Positions 31,644-39,003 of a DNA stretch of 39,390 bases are shown piece by piece. This stretch comes from a virus, in the IMG/VR virus record IMGVR_UViG_3300009412_000010, positions 1 to 39,390 of that record; one strand, given 5' to 3'. Below the pieces are notes generated by a model. That model ran no database searches. It was not told the origin of the DNA and saw only the letters and a program-made list of their open reading frames with translations. The stretch's first letter is position 1. Each line of letters opens with the position of its first letter. A program made the position numbers and the translations under genes.

Positions 31644-33418
31644 CGTTCCTCCACTGTATAGATTTCCAGAGACTTTTCTTTACCTTTTACTTTTATAGGC
31701 TCTAACAATTTTAGCTTAAAACTACAATAGTTTTTAGTATCTTTTCCTATAAGTATATCTTCTCCAACTTCTTTTGTTGCAGATTCTAGCCTTGCAGCTA
31801 TGTTTACTGCATCTCCAATGGCGGTATAGTCAAATCTCATTTCACTTCCCATATTCCCGATAACCGCTTCTCCAGTATTGATTCCGATACCAATAGCCAC
31901 TGGCGGTAATTTTCTTTGGGCGAGTTCTATATTTAGCTCCGACATATTTTTTAGAATATCTAGTGAACACTCAATAGCGACATGTGCGTGCTTATCTAAG
32001 TCTAATGGTGCATTAAAAATTGCCATCATTGCATCACCGATATACTTATCGACCATGCCGCCGTGTTTTTGCACAGCCTTTTGCTGCGCAGTCAAGGCTC
32101 TATTCATTATATATGTAACTTGCGCCGGGTCTAAAGACTCGGACATAGAGGTAAACCCTCTTACATCAGTGAATAGGTAAGTAGCAAGTCGCTTTTCGCC
32201 TCCGAGCTTTAGTAGCTCTGGGTTCTTCTGTAACTTTTTAACCTGCCTTGGATCAAGGTAGTGTTCAAATTGCTTTTTGATTTCCTGTCGTAGCTTATAC
32301 TGTTCACGAAATCTCAGGTAGAAGGCGGCAGATGCAATAATGAATTCAGATATCAGAGCCCATGTTACATCTACCAGTAAACCCCTCTGAATTAAGGCAA
32401 GTCCTAAATATCCTACCCCTGTAAACAATAGACCGGTTAATGTTATTCCTAGCGTTATCCCTAAAGAATTGATCAAAACAACTGTCAAGATTGTGCCGGC
32501 AAAAAATATCAATACTTCTGCCGCCAACGCCCAATTCGGTATATAGGGGCTATTTTCTATCAAAATGCTTTCTGCTAAAGCCGCCTGTATTTTGTGCGGT
32601 TCAAGCAGCTTGTTGTTTGGTACTGCAATTTGAGGCATTATGCCCCTTGCCGTAAACCCTACAAAAACAAACTTATCTGCAACATCCATTTCGTATAAGT
32701 TTGTTTCTGGAGTATCTACATAACTAATCCATCTTCTACCCAATGAGTCTACAGATACCGGAGGAAGCCCCCGGACCCTGACTTCTTCTATTCCATTTTC
32801 ACTTGTCCTTATAACGTAAGTATCTGCACCTGCTAGTATTTTTAGAACCTCAGTTCCATAAGCAGGAACCCATCCATCTGGAGTTCTCATCAATAGAGGA
32901 AGTCTTCTGACTAAATTATCTATATCAGTTCTAGCAACCGCTATCCCCTGACTGGAGCTTTCTTTCAGCGGGTCTATATTCTGTATGACGCCACTTGCCA
33001 GAATACCGCCAATATCTTCCCCTAAAATAACGGTGCCTGTTGTTTCGGGGTAGCTTCCGTTATCGTTCTCAAACATTGCGAGAACACTTGGCGACCCAGA
33101 TAAAGCACTAGCAAATTCTGTATCTCCTCCAAACCTATCAGGTTGTGGAAAAGCTAGAACCCACCCTACGCCTATAGCTCCCTTCTCTAATAGCTCATTA
33201 TGTATCTCTGCGAGTCTTTGCCGGCCAAAAGGATACCCCCCCTCTCTTTCTATATCTTCCTCATTAATAGAAAGTATTGAGAAATATCCAGAAGCTTGTT
33301 TTTCAGAAACTAGGGAATCAAAAGTCTTTAGTTTCAGTGTCTCTATAAAACTCAGGTTCCATACAAATGGAATACTTAATAATATAAGCAACCCACCAAG
33401 CTGAATATATCTAGTCAC
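31640..33418 (-). CDS. CHASE2-domain class III adenylyl (or guanylyl) cyclase
   Basis: A 592-residue membrane enzyme. One N-terminal membrane anchor (about 5-22) is followed by a periplasmic CHASE2 sensor (about 30-285, with SILSINEEDIEREGGYPFGR and GILASGVIQNIDPL). Three membrane segments (about 298-366) and a cytosolic cyclase domain (405-560) follow. Catalytic residues are visible: metal ligands D418 and D462, base-selecting K458 with T532, and N539/R543. All needed residues are present, so it should be active; K/T favours ATP. It starts at a GTG overlapping the end of curlin 2 by 8 bases. cAMP production in response to a periplasmic or surface signal is inferred. Confidence 0.92.
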   Translation of the reverse strand: MTRYIQLGGLLILLSIPFVWNLSFIETLKLKTFDSLVSEKQASGYFSILSINEEDIEREGGYPFGRQRLAEIHNELLEKGAIGVGWVLAFPQPDRFGGDTEFASALSGSPSVLAMFENDNGSYPETTGTVILGEDIGGILASGVIQNIDPLKESSSQGIAVARTDIDNLVRRLPLLMRTPDGWVPAYGTEVLKILAGADTYVIRTSENGIEEVRVRGLPPVSVDSLGRRWISYVDTPETNLYEMDVADKFVFVGFTARGIMPQIAVPNNKLLEPHKIQAALAESILIENSPYIPNWALAAEVLIFFAGTILTVVLINSLGITLGITLTGLLFTGVGYLGLALIQRGLLVDVTWALISEFIIASAAFYLRFREQYKLRQEIKKQFEHYLDPRQVKKLQKNPELLKLGGEKRLATYLFTDVRGFTSMSESLDPAQVTYIMNRALTAQQKAVQKHGGMVDKYIGDAMMAIFNAPLDLDKHAHVAIECSLDILKNMSELNIELAQRKLPPVAIGIGINTGEAVIGNMGSEMRFDYTAIGDAVNIAARLESATKEVGEDILIGKDTKNYCSFKLKLLEPIKVKGKEKSLEIYTVEER

Positions 33419-34130
33419 TCTGAGATATTGTGACTGTTTTATTACAATTAGTGACGCAGTTGTAACTTACTGTAATACTTTTATTGGTAATTCCGGATTG
33501 ACTAGCAGTCACATCGTAGTCATCCGTATAGAAATTCAGCCTCATATAATGGTCGCCACTCCCAGTTTGCGTTATAGAAGCATCATTGTTATCCGCATAG
33601 CCGCTTGCATAGATTTTGGCGTAATGCTCCCCGCTACCTGACTGATCTATACTAAAATCAGAATAATTGCCAAAAGCCCTTATCTCGGCTTCCTTGTCAT
33701 CACCATCTTGAGAAATACTATAAACATTCCCATCTCCCTGCATATAGATTTCTCCGTCATTATTGTCACCGTTTTGCACAACATCCATATCATTTAAATC
33801 ATCATCGGCATCAATGTATCCAAAATTATCATTGCCTGTTTGTTCTATTTTGTATTCGTTTCCTGTATGTAAAGTTACTTGACTATACGCTCTTGCAATA
33901 TTACTTGTACCATTTTGATCTATATCAATTTCTGCATTATTACAATTATGCGTTGTATAGTTTCCTTCAGACAATCCGCACCAAACTCTTGCCGTATTAG
34001 ACGTCCCTATCTGGTCTATATGTATTAATGACGAACTACCCTTGGTCCGCACTTCTACGGAATTGTCTGATGCATATATCAACTGAGAAATCAGTAAAAA
34101 ACTAATCAGACTGATTGATGATGATCTCAC
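33411..34130 (-). CDS. Curlin-like amyloid subunit 2 (secreted)
   Basis: A 239-residue secreted protein with signal peptide (SLISFLLISQLIYA, cleaved before SDNS) followed by repeats of the curlin type, for example LIHIDQIGTSNTA, AEIDIDQNGTSNIA, YKIEQTGNDNFG, MDVVQNGDNNDG, FSIDQSGSGEHY and ASITQTGSGDHY. Each has the I-x-I-x-Q-x-G-x-x-N core that forms one beta-helix rung in CsgA/CsgB. It ends with a C225-x3-C229 pair and TVTISQSD. I start at the GTG after GGAGGAGACA; a GTG four codons earlier lacks a ribosome site. It would leave the cell through the CsgG pore encoded upstream. Confidence 0.85.
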   Translation of the reverse strand: MRSSSISLISFLLISQLIYASDNSVEVRTKGSSSLIHIDQIGTSNTARVWCGLSEGNYTTHNCNNAEIDIDQNGTSNIARAYSQVTLHTGNEYKIEQTGNDNFGYIDADDDLNDMDVVQNGDNNDGEIYMQGDGNVYSISQDGDDKEAEIRAFGNYSDFSIDQSGSGEHYAKIYASGYADNNDASITQTGSGDHYMRLNFYTDDYDVTASQSGITNKSITVSYNCVTNCNKTVTISQSD

Positions 34131-35205
34131 TGTCTCCTCCACCGTTAATCACAATATTTAACTGCTTTCCTGCAGAAAGTATTTGCAGGTTATAGGCATT
34201 ATTCTTGTCTAACTCCAGATCAATAGTGTTTTCAACCTGCCGGAAAAACGCAAGGATCTCTCCTTCTACAAAGCTGTACATCTGTGCATCTTGGTCGAAT
34301 CCCGGAATAATTCCCTCTATCTGAACTCCATCCAGTTCGCCTTCTTCAGCTTGATCTTTTTTCCCTGCGGAAATTTCCTCCATCATTTCAAGCAAGTCTT
34401 GTAAAAAATCTACAGATAAAAAGTCGACATCTAACCGCGTTATTTCATCTTGTAGCTCGTCTTCCGAAAGTCCGTCATCGTCGTCGAGGTCGTTTTCCTC
34501 AAGAAAGTCTACATCTAGCACGTTACTTGCACTTTGGCCTTGCTCATCAATAGCTTGTTGAACTTCTTCTGGAGGACTTACGATAAGAAGATTATCTATA
34601 AAGGCTAATGACATGTTAGTTAATTGCACGGCTTGTGTTGGTGGGCTTTCGGCAACGCTTACCATTGTTGCCTGATATGGCTGGTTTAGTACCTCGACGC
34701 CTGCCATAGTTTCAACTGTAATTTCTCCAGATGAATTTCCAGCAGCGTCTGGCAGAAGGATTACCAAGGAGCGTCCTAGCTCATCAACTGTGGTCGTAAA
34801 ATCAGTGCCTCTAATAAATATTGAGGCACTTGGGGTAGAGATAGAGACACGGGATTTATTGATCTTGCCCAAAGCCCCGGTAATAAATCTCGCTGTCCCT
34901 GAAGCCATGTTAAGAGCGAGCTTGCCTTTATCGGGGTCAGGGTCATAGATATATTCATCAATAACAATTTTAGAATGCTCAGTAAGCCGAATAATGCTAG
35001 AGTCTAGGAACTCTATGCCGATTCGCCCGTTCCCTGTGCGCACATCGTCATAGCTCAAGATACCGAGCTCAGCTTCTGCCGGCAAACTAGCCTGCTGATT
35101 CTCCCGTAAAACCTCTCCATTGCCCCTTAATTCAGAGATTCTGCCTATCTGCGAATACGCAGAATTACAAAAAAATACCAAACAAATCAACAGCCAGAGG
35201 TGCAT
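34102..35205 (-). CDS. FecR-domain secreted protein with curlin-like C-terminal tail
   Basis: A 367-residue protein with a signal peptide (LLICLVFFCNSAYS, then QIGRIS). Residues about 45-150 form a FecR domain (VRTGNGRIGIEFLDSSIIRL, then SRVSISTPSASIFIRGTDFT). Residues 225-300 are very acidic and Leu-rich. The last 25 residues, LNIVINGGGDSEIIINQSD, resemble a curlin rung and end almost as curlin 2 does. FecR-domain proteins sense or bind ligands in the periplasm, and bacterial genomes often place them beside CHASE2 cyclases, as here. It overlaps both curlin genes, so it belongs to the same assembly. A sensor or anchor for the fibre is likely. Confidence 0.85.
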   Translation of the reverse strand: MHLWLLICLVFFCNSAYSQIGRISELRGNGEVLRENQQASLPAEAELGILSYDDVRTGNGRIGIEFLDSSIIRLTEHSKIVIDEYIYDPDPDKGKLALNMASGTARFITGALGKINKSRVSISTPSASIFIRGTDFTTTVDELGRSLVILLPDAAGNSSGEITVETMAGVEVLNQPYQATMVSVAESPPTQAVQLTNMSLAFIDNLLIVSPPEEVQQAIDEQGQSASNVLDVDFLEENDLDDDDGLSEDELQDEITRLDVDFLSVDFLQDLLEMMEEISAGKKDQAEEGELDGVQIEGIIPGFDQDAQMYSFVEGEILAFFRQVENTIDLELDKNNAYNLQILSAGKQLNIVINGGGDSEIIINQSD

Positions 35206-35870
35206 TGGTCTATATCAATAGTGGCGTTACTCGTAGTCGATGTTATGACCACTACTCCAGAAACGCTACCTGTACTATTCGTTTGATCTATATCGATATT
35301 GTTCGTATTTCCAGTTATTGAGGCTGTAATTTCGTGATCGGCATTTCCGGTCTGGGTTGTATCGATATCATTTGAATCGCCATCAACCGTCCAATTATTA
35401 ATACATCCAACCACTTCACAAGTAGCATTAATATTATTTGATGTTCCGGTAATGGTTATATCCTGATTTCCCGCAGTCGCCGTTGCTGCTGCCCCCTGAG
35501 TAAAAACAACTACGTTGGAGTCTCCAGTTTCGGTCAAGTCGAAATCTGTATTAGCAACATCGCCTGTCGCCCCAAGCGCAAGAGTAGTAGCATTGCTATC
35601 GCCAGTGCTTGTTACAGTAAACGAGGTGCTATTTCCCTGAGCTATCGATGCTGCCAGCGTATTTGAGTCGCCCACTTGATCTACATCTACAGTCATGCTT
35701 GTGCCAGTAAACGTCGCTCTCGTTTGAGATGTACCTACAACATTGCTATCGCCTATCTGGTCGATTGTTAGCGTTAGCCCGGTCCCTGACTGAGTTATGT
35801 ATATGTCGTTGTTTGCTCCAAACACTATCGGAGAAACGAAAATCAATAAGATCTTTAGAAGATTTTTCAT
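35187..35870 (-). CDS. Curlin-like amyloid subunit 1 (secreted)
   Basis: A 227-residue secreted protein with signal peptide MKNLLKILLIFVSPIVFG and repeats such as IYITQSGTGL, LTIDQIGDSNVV, VDVDQVGDSNTL, FDLTETGDSNVV and IDTTQTGNADHE, all of the I-x-I-x-Q-x-G-x-x-N curlin type. It ends DQCTSGC (C223-x3-C227) and has another Cys pair (ATCEVVGC). It has the strongest ribosome site of the module, AGGAGG, embedded in the last codons of csgG, and an ATGA overlap. High expression as the main fibre subunit is therefore likely. It is distinct in sequence from curlin 2. Confidence 0.87.
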   Translation of the reverse strand: MKNLLKILLIFVSPIVFGANNDIYITQSGTGLTLTIDQIGDSNVVGTSQTRATFTGTSMTVDVDQVGDSNTLAASIAQGNSTSFTVTSTGDSNATTLALGATGDVANTDFDLTETGDSNVVVFTQGAAATATAGNQDITITGTSNNINATCEVVGCINNWTVDGDSNDIDTTQTGNADHEITASITGNTNNIDIDQTNSTGSVSGVVVITSTTSNATIDIDQCTSGC

Positions 35871-36709
35871 CTTTCCTCCTCTTTCAATTCTGAGTAATTA
35901 AAATCCCATATTTCTTGATCTAGTCCCTTTTTTATTATTTGGTAAACAGATTCCTCTATAGCTGCTCTTGTTGCGTACCCAACTGCTTCATTTTGAGAAA
36001 GCCCTGTCTCAAGTTCTACAAGTTCGGTGCCCATCTCCACAAACCGAAACAAATCCCTGCTAGTACCAGCACTTAAAATAGTTTTGCTCACCATTGTATT
36101 TAATAATACTTCGCCAGTCTGTACAAGAACAACCCTCAAAGATACGGTTATCTCATCCTTACGCCACTGATTACTAGAGCCTATTCCTAAATACCTTGCT
36201 CCGTTTCCACCTGTCTCTATATTGGTATCATACTGAATAATTCCACCTTCAAATAAAAGACCGGCAAAAAGCAAGGGTTTCAGCGTGTTCCCTACCTCTC
36301 CATCATAAGTTTGTCTGGTTTGCCTGATTAATTGCCTTTCTCTTGTCAGGGCGTCAAGACCAGCCCTTTCAACTACAACAAACCAATTTCCACTACCAGC
36401 AGACCTCAAGGCATCGATTAAGTACTGATCTGCCCCTTGAGTAACGGCTGTGCTGAACAAAGCCATTTGTTGTGAGCTTTTTCTCTGACCAGTTAAATCA
36501 TCAAAATTATAAACAGCCACTACTGCTTTTTGTTTTGGGATAGGAAGATTAAGAAGATTTTCCTGAGTGGGTCTTAATGGTTTTGGCTCTTCGGTGCACT
36601 CTAATAAAGAGCTACAACCTGTCGCGCCTAGAGGGGCATACGAAGCACATCCTTCTAGAACTATAAAAATAAAAACAACAAATGTTAAATTCCACAGTCT
36701 TCCGTGCAT
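35867..36709 (-). CDS. csgG: CsgG-family outer-membrane curli secretion pore
   Basis: A 280-residue lipoprotein. The signal peptide ends LEGC with C21 as the lipidated cysteine (Glu at -2 is unusual). CsgG landmarks follow: VVAVYNFDDLTGQRK, FSTAVTQGADQYLIDAL, WFVVVERAGLDALTRERQLI, ETGGNGARYLGIG, EITVSLRVVLVQTGEVLLNT, SKTILSAG and FRFVEMG. These align in order with E. coli CsgG, an outer-membrane nonameric channel that exports curlins. Length agrees with the family (about 277). It overlaps csgF by 25 bases and curlin 1 by 4. All canonical parts seem intact. Confidence 0.95.
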   Translation of the reverse strand: MHGRLWNLTFVVFIFIVLEGCASYAPLGATGCSSLLECTEEPKPLRPTQENLLNLPIPKQKAVVAVYNFDDLTGQRKSSQQMALFSTAVTQGADQYLIDALRSAGSGNWFVVVERAGLDALTRERQLIRQTRQTYDGEVGNTLKPLLFAGLLFEGGIIQYDTNIETGGNGARYLGIGSSNQWRKDEITVSLRVVLVQTGEVLLNTMVSKTILSAGTSRDLFRFVEMGTELVELETGLSQNEAVGYATRAAIEESVYQIIKKGLDQEIWDFNYSELKEEER

Positions 36710-37158
36710 ATCCCGAATATACCTACAGGAATAACTATCTCTGTCACATTTCCATCTGAATCAATGACAGTAAGGGTGATATTTACTCCATCATTTACAA
36801 ACGTAATGGTGTTTCCTTCTAATACTATACTGCCTCCGGTTCCACCAGACTCTGAATTAAACAAGGATTCAGCTATATCTCTAGAAAGCTGAGAATATAT
36901 TCTAGACTCTAAATTCCTTAAAAACTTAGCGAGAGTTGTGTTATCAGCCTCTCTTTCGGCTTCCTTTAGTGCGCTCTCTACGTCTTCAACTATCTCATCC
37001 CGTCTGGTTTTTTCTTGTTCATCAATAGTTAAGTAATGAGATGATGTTCCTATGCCACTAAAACTTGGATTTTTAAACTGATGTATTATTTGATCAGCGA
37101 AGACGTTTTGGGAGATTAGCACAAACGTCACTAAAATTATCTTATCTCTTTTTTTCAT
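36685..37158 (-). CDS. csgF: CsgF-family curli assembly factor
   Basis: A 157-residue secreted protein with a signal peptide (ILVTFVLISQNVFA, then DQI). The mature start IHQFKNPSFSGIGTSSHYL matches the CsgF motif F-x-N-P-x-F that binds inside the CsgG pore. A charged coiled coil follows (residues 50-100), then a beta-rich end (IVLEGNTITFVNDGVNITLT, then VIDSDG) that would reach the cell surface. It ends with FGICTEDCGI, a C151-x3-C155 pair not found in E. coli CsgF. No CsgE or CsgC gene is beside it. It starts within the end of the small membrane protein gene. Confidence 0.9.
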   Translation of the reverse strand: MKKRDKIILVTFVLISQNVFADQIIHQFKNPSFSGIGTSSHYLTIDEQEKTRRDEIVEDVESALKEAEREADNTTLAKFLRNLESRIYSQLSRDIAESLFNSESGGTGGSIVLEGNTITFVNDGVNITLTVIDSDGNVTEIVIPVGIFGICTEDCGI

Positions 37159-37387
37159 GATCTTGTTTTATCTCTAAAGCAGTATTTACTTTTTCCTTCA
37201 GCCTAATCATATCTTGATCTAATAGCCTTAATTGATCTGTAAGACGAATAATCGTTGTTTTCATATCATCTACAGCAGGGTCTATCTTGTTTGTTATCGT
37301 CTGCCACACAAAATAAACAAAATAGCCAAGACCTACTACCATCACTACCGGAAAACCAAAATCAGAAACTAACTGTACAATATCCAC
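37142..37387 (-). CDS. Small membrane/coiled-coil protein (paralogue of 37387-37680)
   Basis: An 81-residue protein. The N-terminal membrane segment is about residues 8-31 (FGFPVVMVVGLGYFVYFVWQ), and the rest is a charged helix with coiled-coil periodicity (IIRLTDQLRLLDQDMIRLKE). It looks like the upstream protein at 37387-37680. The layout resembles UviB/BhlA-type small holins but also simple membrane scaffold proteins. GTG start, overlapping the upstream stop by one base and csgF by 17. Either a second holin or a membrane partner of the curli module is possible. Confidence 0.6.
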   Translation of the reverse strand: MDIVQLVSDFGFPVVMVVGLGYFVYFVWQTITNKIDPAVDDMKTTIIRLTDQLRLLDQDMIRLKEKVNTALEIKQDHEKKR

Positions 37388-37680
37388 TAGTCTCTACGAG
37401 CGTCTATTTTTCCGTCCTCTACAAAATTTTCTGCTCTTGCTATACGGTCTAAATCTGGCGGTAAATTGAGCGCACTTGATACGCTAGTATCAATACGAAT
37501 AATATCATTATTCATAATAGATGCTCTTGTGATAAGCATTTTTGATATCCCTTGTATTGTCTTTATCTCACCAACAAGATTATCCATCAACTGCTTCATC
37601 ACTAAAAATATAAAGAACCCCATAATTAGACCAGAAGCAATAGGTAGACCTAATTCAGTAATTAGGCTGAATACTTCCAT
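37387..37680 (-). CDS. Small membrane/coiled-coil protein
   Basis: A 97-residue protein: membrane segment at about residues 10-30 (GLPIASGLIMGFFIFLVMKQ) followed by a helical tail (LMDNLVGEIKTIQGISKMLI). It shares the start pattern of the next gene (ELGLP / DFGFP), so the pair probably arose by duplication. It begins the overlapping chain that leads into the curli module. Function unknown; holin-like or scaffold. Confidence 0.6.
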   Translation of the reverse strand: MEVFSLITELGLPIASGLIMGFFIFLVMKQLMDNLVGEIKTIQGISKMLITRASIMNNDIIRIDTSVSSALNLPPDLDRIARAENFVEDGKIDARRD

Positions 37681-37687
37681 CTAATAT

Positions 37688-38113
37688 TTAGCCATTTGGA
37701 ACAAAGACTCCCAACTCTATTAATTTAGCCCTGTTAACCTCATGCTCATCTTCGATTTCCTGCTTACTTTGACCAAAGTAAGCCACAGCATGATGATTTC
37801 TAATCATAGAAGTGTTTATGTTTACCCCATCGACAACAACATCTCCCAATACTCTGCCAAACTTTCCTTTGGAGTCCTTTAACTTTGTTTGTATTACAAC
37901 ATGATGCTTAGAAGACTCAATGGCATCTACAAGATAGGCTTTTGCTAACAATCCCCTTGCCTTTTCATCTTTGTTTCTGGTTCTTGACTCGGGAGTATCT
38001 ATTCCATATAAACGAACTCTGCATTTATGCAGAATTTTAAACCCAAGATCAAGCGTTACATCACAAGTATCACCGTCTATAACCCTGTCAACTTTACAAG
38101 CATACTCATACAT
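37688..38113 (-). CDS. Staphylococcal-nuclease-like (thermonuclease) protein
   Basis: A 141-residue SNc-domain nuclease that cuts DNA and RNA with calcium in the family. It has VIDGDTCDVTLDLG, then CRVRLYGIDTPESRTR, then LKDSKGKFGRVLGDVVVDG. The catalytic R34, E42 and R87 match staphylococcal nuclease R35, E43 and R87. There is no signal peptide, so it should stay in the cytoplasm, perhaps degrading host DNA. The ATG at 38113 follows the previous stop directly; a longer reading to 38182 would overlap that gene. Confidence 0.9.
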   Translation of the reverse strand: MYEYACKVDRVIDGDTCDVTLDLGFKILHKCRVRLYGIDTPESRTRNKDEKARGLLAKAYLVDAIESSKHHVVIQTKLKDSKGKFGRVLGDVVVDGVNINTSMIRNHHAVAYFGQSKQEIEDEHEVNRAKLIELGVFVPNG

Positions 38114-38114
38114 G

Positions 38115-38303
38115 TTACTTTCTTTTTTTACGTTTAGATTTTTTTGACTTTCTTTTAACTTGGACTGTTTTATAGGCTTCATTTATATTTGGTGTTGATT
38201 TATCGTCTGCCCTATATTGACCTTTGTCGTTTCTAGAACGAACTGTTTTTTCTTCAAAACCAAGGAAGGTCGATTTAAACCATTTTCTTAGACCATATAA
38301 CAT
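38115..38303 (-). CDS. Small basic protein, NEAY motif
   Basis: A 62-residue protein with KWFKSTFLGFEEKTVRSRND, then GQYRADDKSTPNINEAYKTV, and a Lys/Arg-rich tail. The central ADDxSTPxxNEAY pattern is one I associate with a small conserved protein in marine phages. The function is unknown. The basic tail suggests DNA or RNA binding or packaging. It starts ATG after the oxygenase gene and ends one base before the nuclease start. Confidence 0.7.
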   Translation of the reverse strand: MLYGLRKWFKSTFLGFEEKTVRSRNDKGQYRADDKSTPNINEAYKTVQVKRKSKKSKRKKRK

Positions 38304-38313
38304 ACTATTCTCC

Positions 38314-39003
38314 CTACGCCGCTAGGTCGGTATCCCAACAATTTAAATTAGAGGCAATAGTTCTTCTTTCTCCATCGCCCTTGAAAGGATAAACCATGTG
38401 CTGAAGCCAGCTTGGAAAGACCAAAAGTTTTCCTACCTCTGGTTTCATAACAAAAGACTGAGGAGGTCTGAGCCTATCTGTATTCATTAGCTCGTTTCTC
38501 CCATACTGAAATGCTATATAGCCGTCGCAATCACCAGAAGTGTTATACAGAGAATAATTGGGCGACCCCGCAGTCGGCTGATCTAATATTTGCTGGGGAA
38601 CTTTTGTCCAGCCCGTAGTAGATATCCCCATAATTGTTTTAGTGCCGTGGTCGTGTATCGGGTTGTAGTCGCCTTCGTAACTATGAACTGACCATGTTTC
38701 ATCAATCGACACGGCTTTTGGTGATTTAAGCTGTGTTCCGGTATTTTCACAAAAAAAGTTTACATAATCAGCCCCAAGGCTAGTTATAAACTCTGTGTAT
38801 TCTTTAACTCTGGAATCATCATTGTCGATAAGAAGTTGCTCACCCTGAGCTATTTGCCCCACCAAAGTATCGGCCAATGACTTTTTATTTATGTCTTCCC
38901 TGTACTCGTCAAGGTAGTCATTTAGGTCATTAACCATGCTTTCAGGCATTTCTGTCTCCATGACAAAAACACTAGGCATGTTATGTACCGTTACTTCAGC
39001 CAT
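38314..39003 (-). CDS. 2OG-Fe(II) oxygenase, marine-phage type
   Basis: A 229-residue dioxygenase. Metal-binding residues lie at H117-D118-H119 (YNPIHDHGT) and H202 (WLQHMVYPF), and the 2OG contact is GERRTIASN around R213. WSVHSYEGD and GKLLVFPSWLQH are typical of the hypothetical 2OG oxygenase group common in cyanophages and other marine phages. Substrate unknown; virion protein hydroxylation is one possibility because it lies among late genes. Its ATG overlaps the upstream stop by one base (TAATG). Confidence 0.85.
   Translation of the reverse strand: MAEVTVHNMPSVFVMETEMPESMVNDLNDYLDEYREDINKKSLADTLVGQIAQGEQLLIDNDDSRVKEYTEFITSLGADYVNFFCENTGTQLKSPKAVSIDETWSVHSYEGDYNPIHDHGTKTIMGISTTGWTKVPQQILDQPTAGSPNYSLYNTSGDCDGYIAFQYGRNELMNTDRLRPPQSFVMKPEVGKLLVFPSWLQHMVYPFKGDGERRTIASNLNCWDTDLAA

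Noticed and set aside
33411-37158. Curli genes as host DNA in a chimeric assembly or as contamination
   Set aside because: They overlap phage holin and lysozyme frames at one end and small late genes at the other, with no gap or composition break visible.
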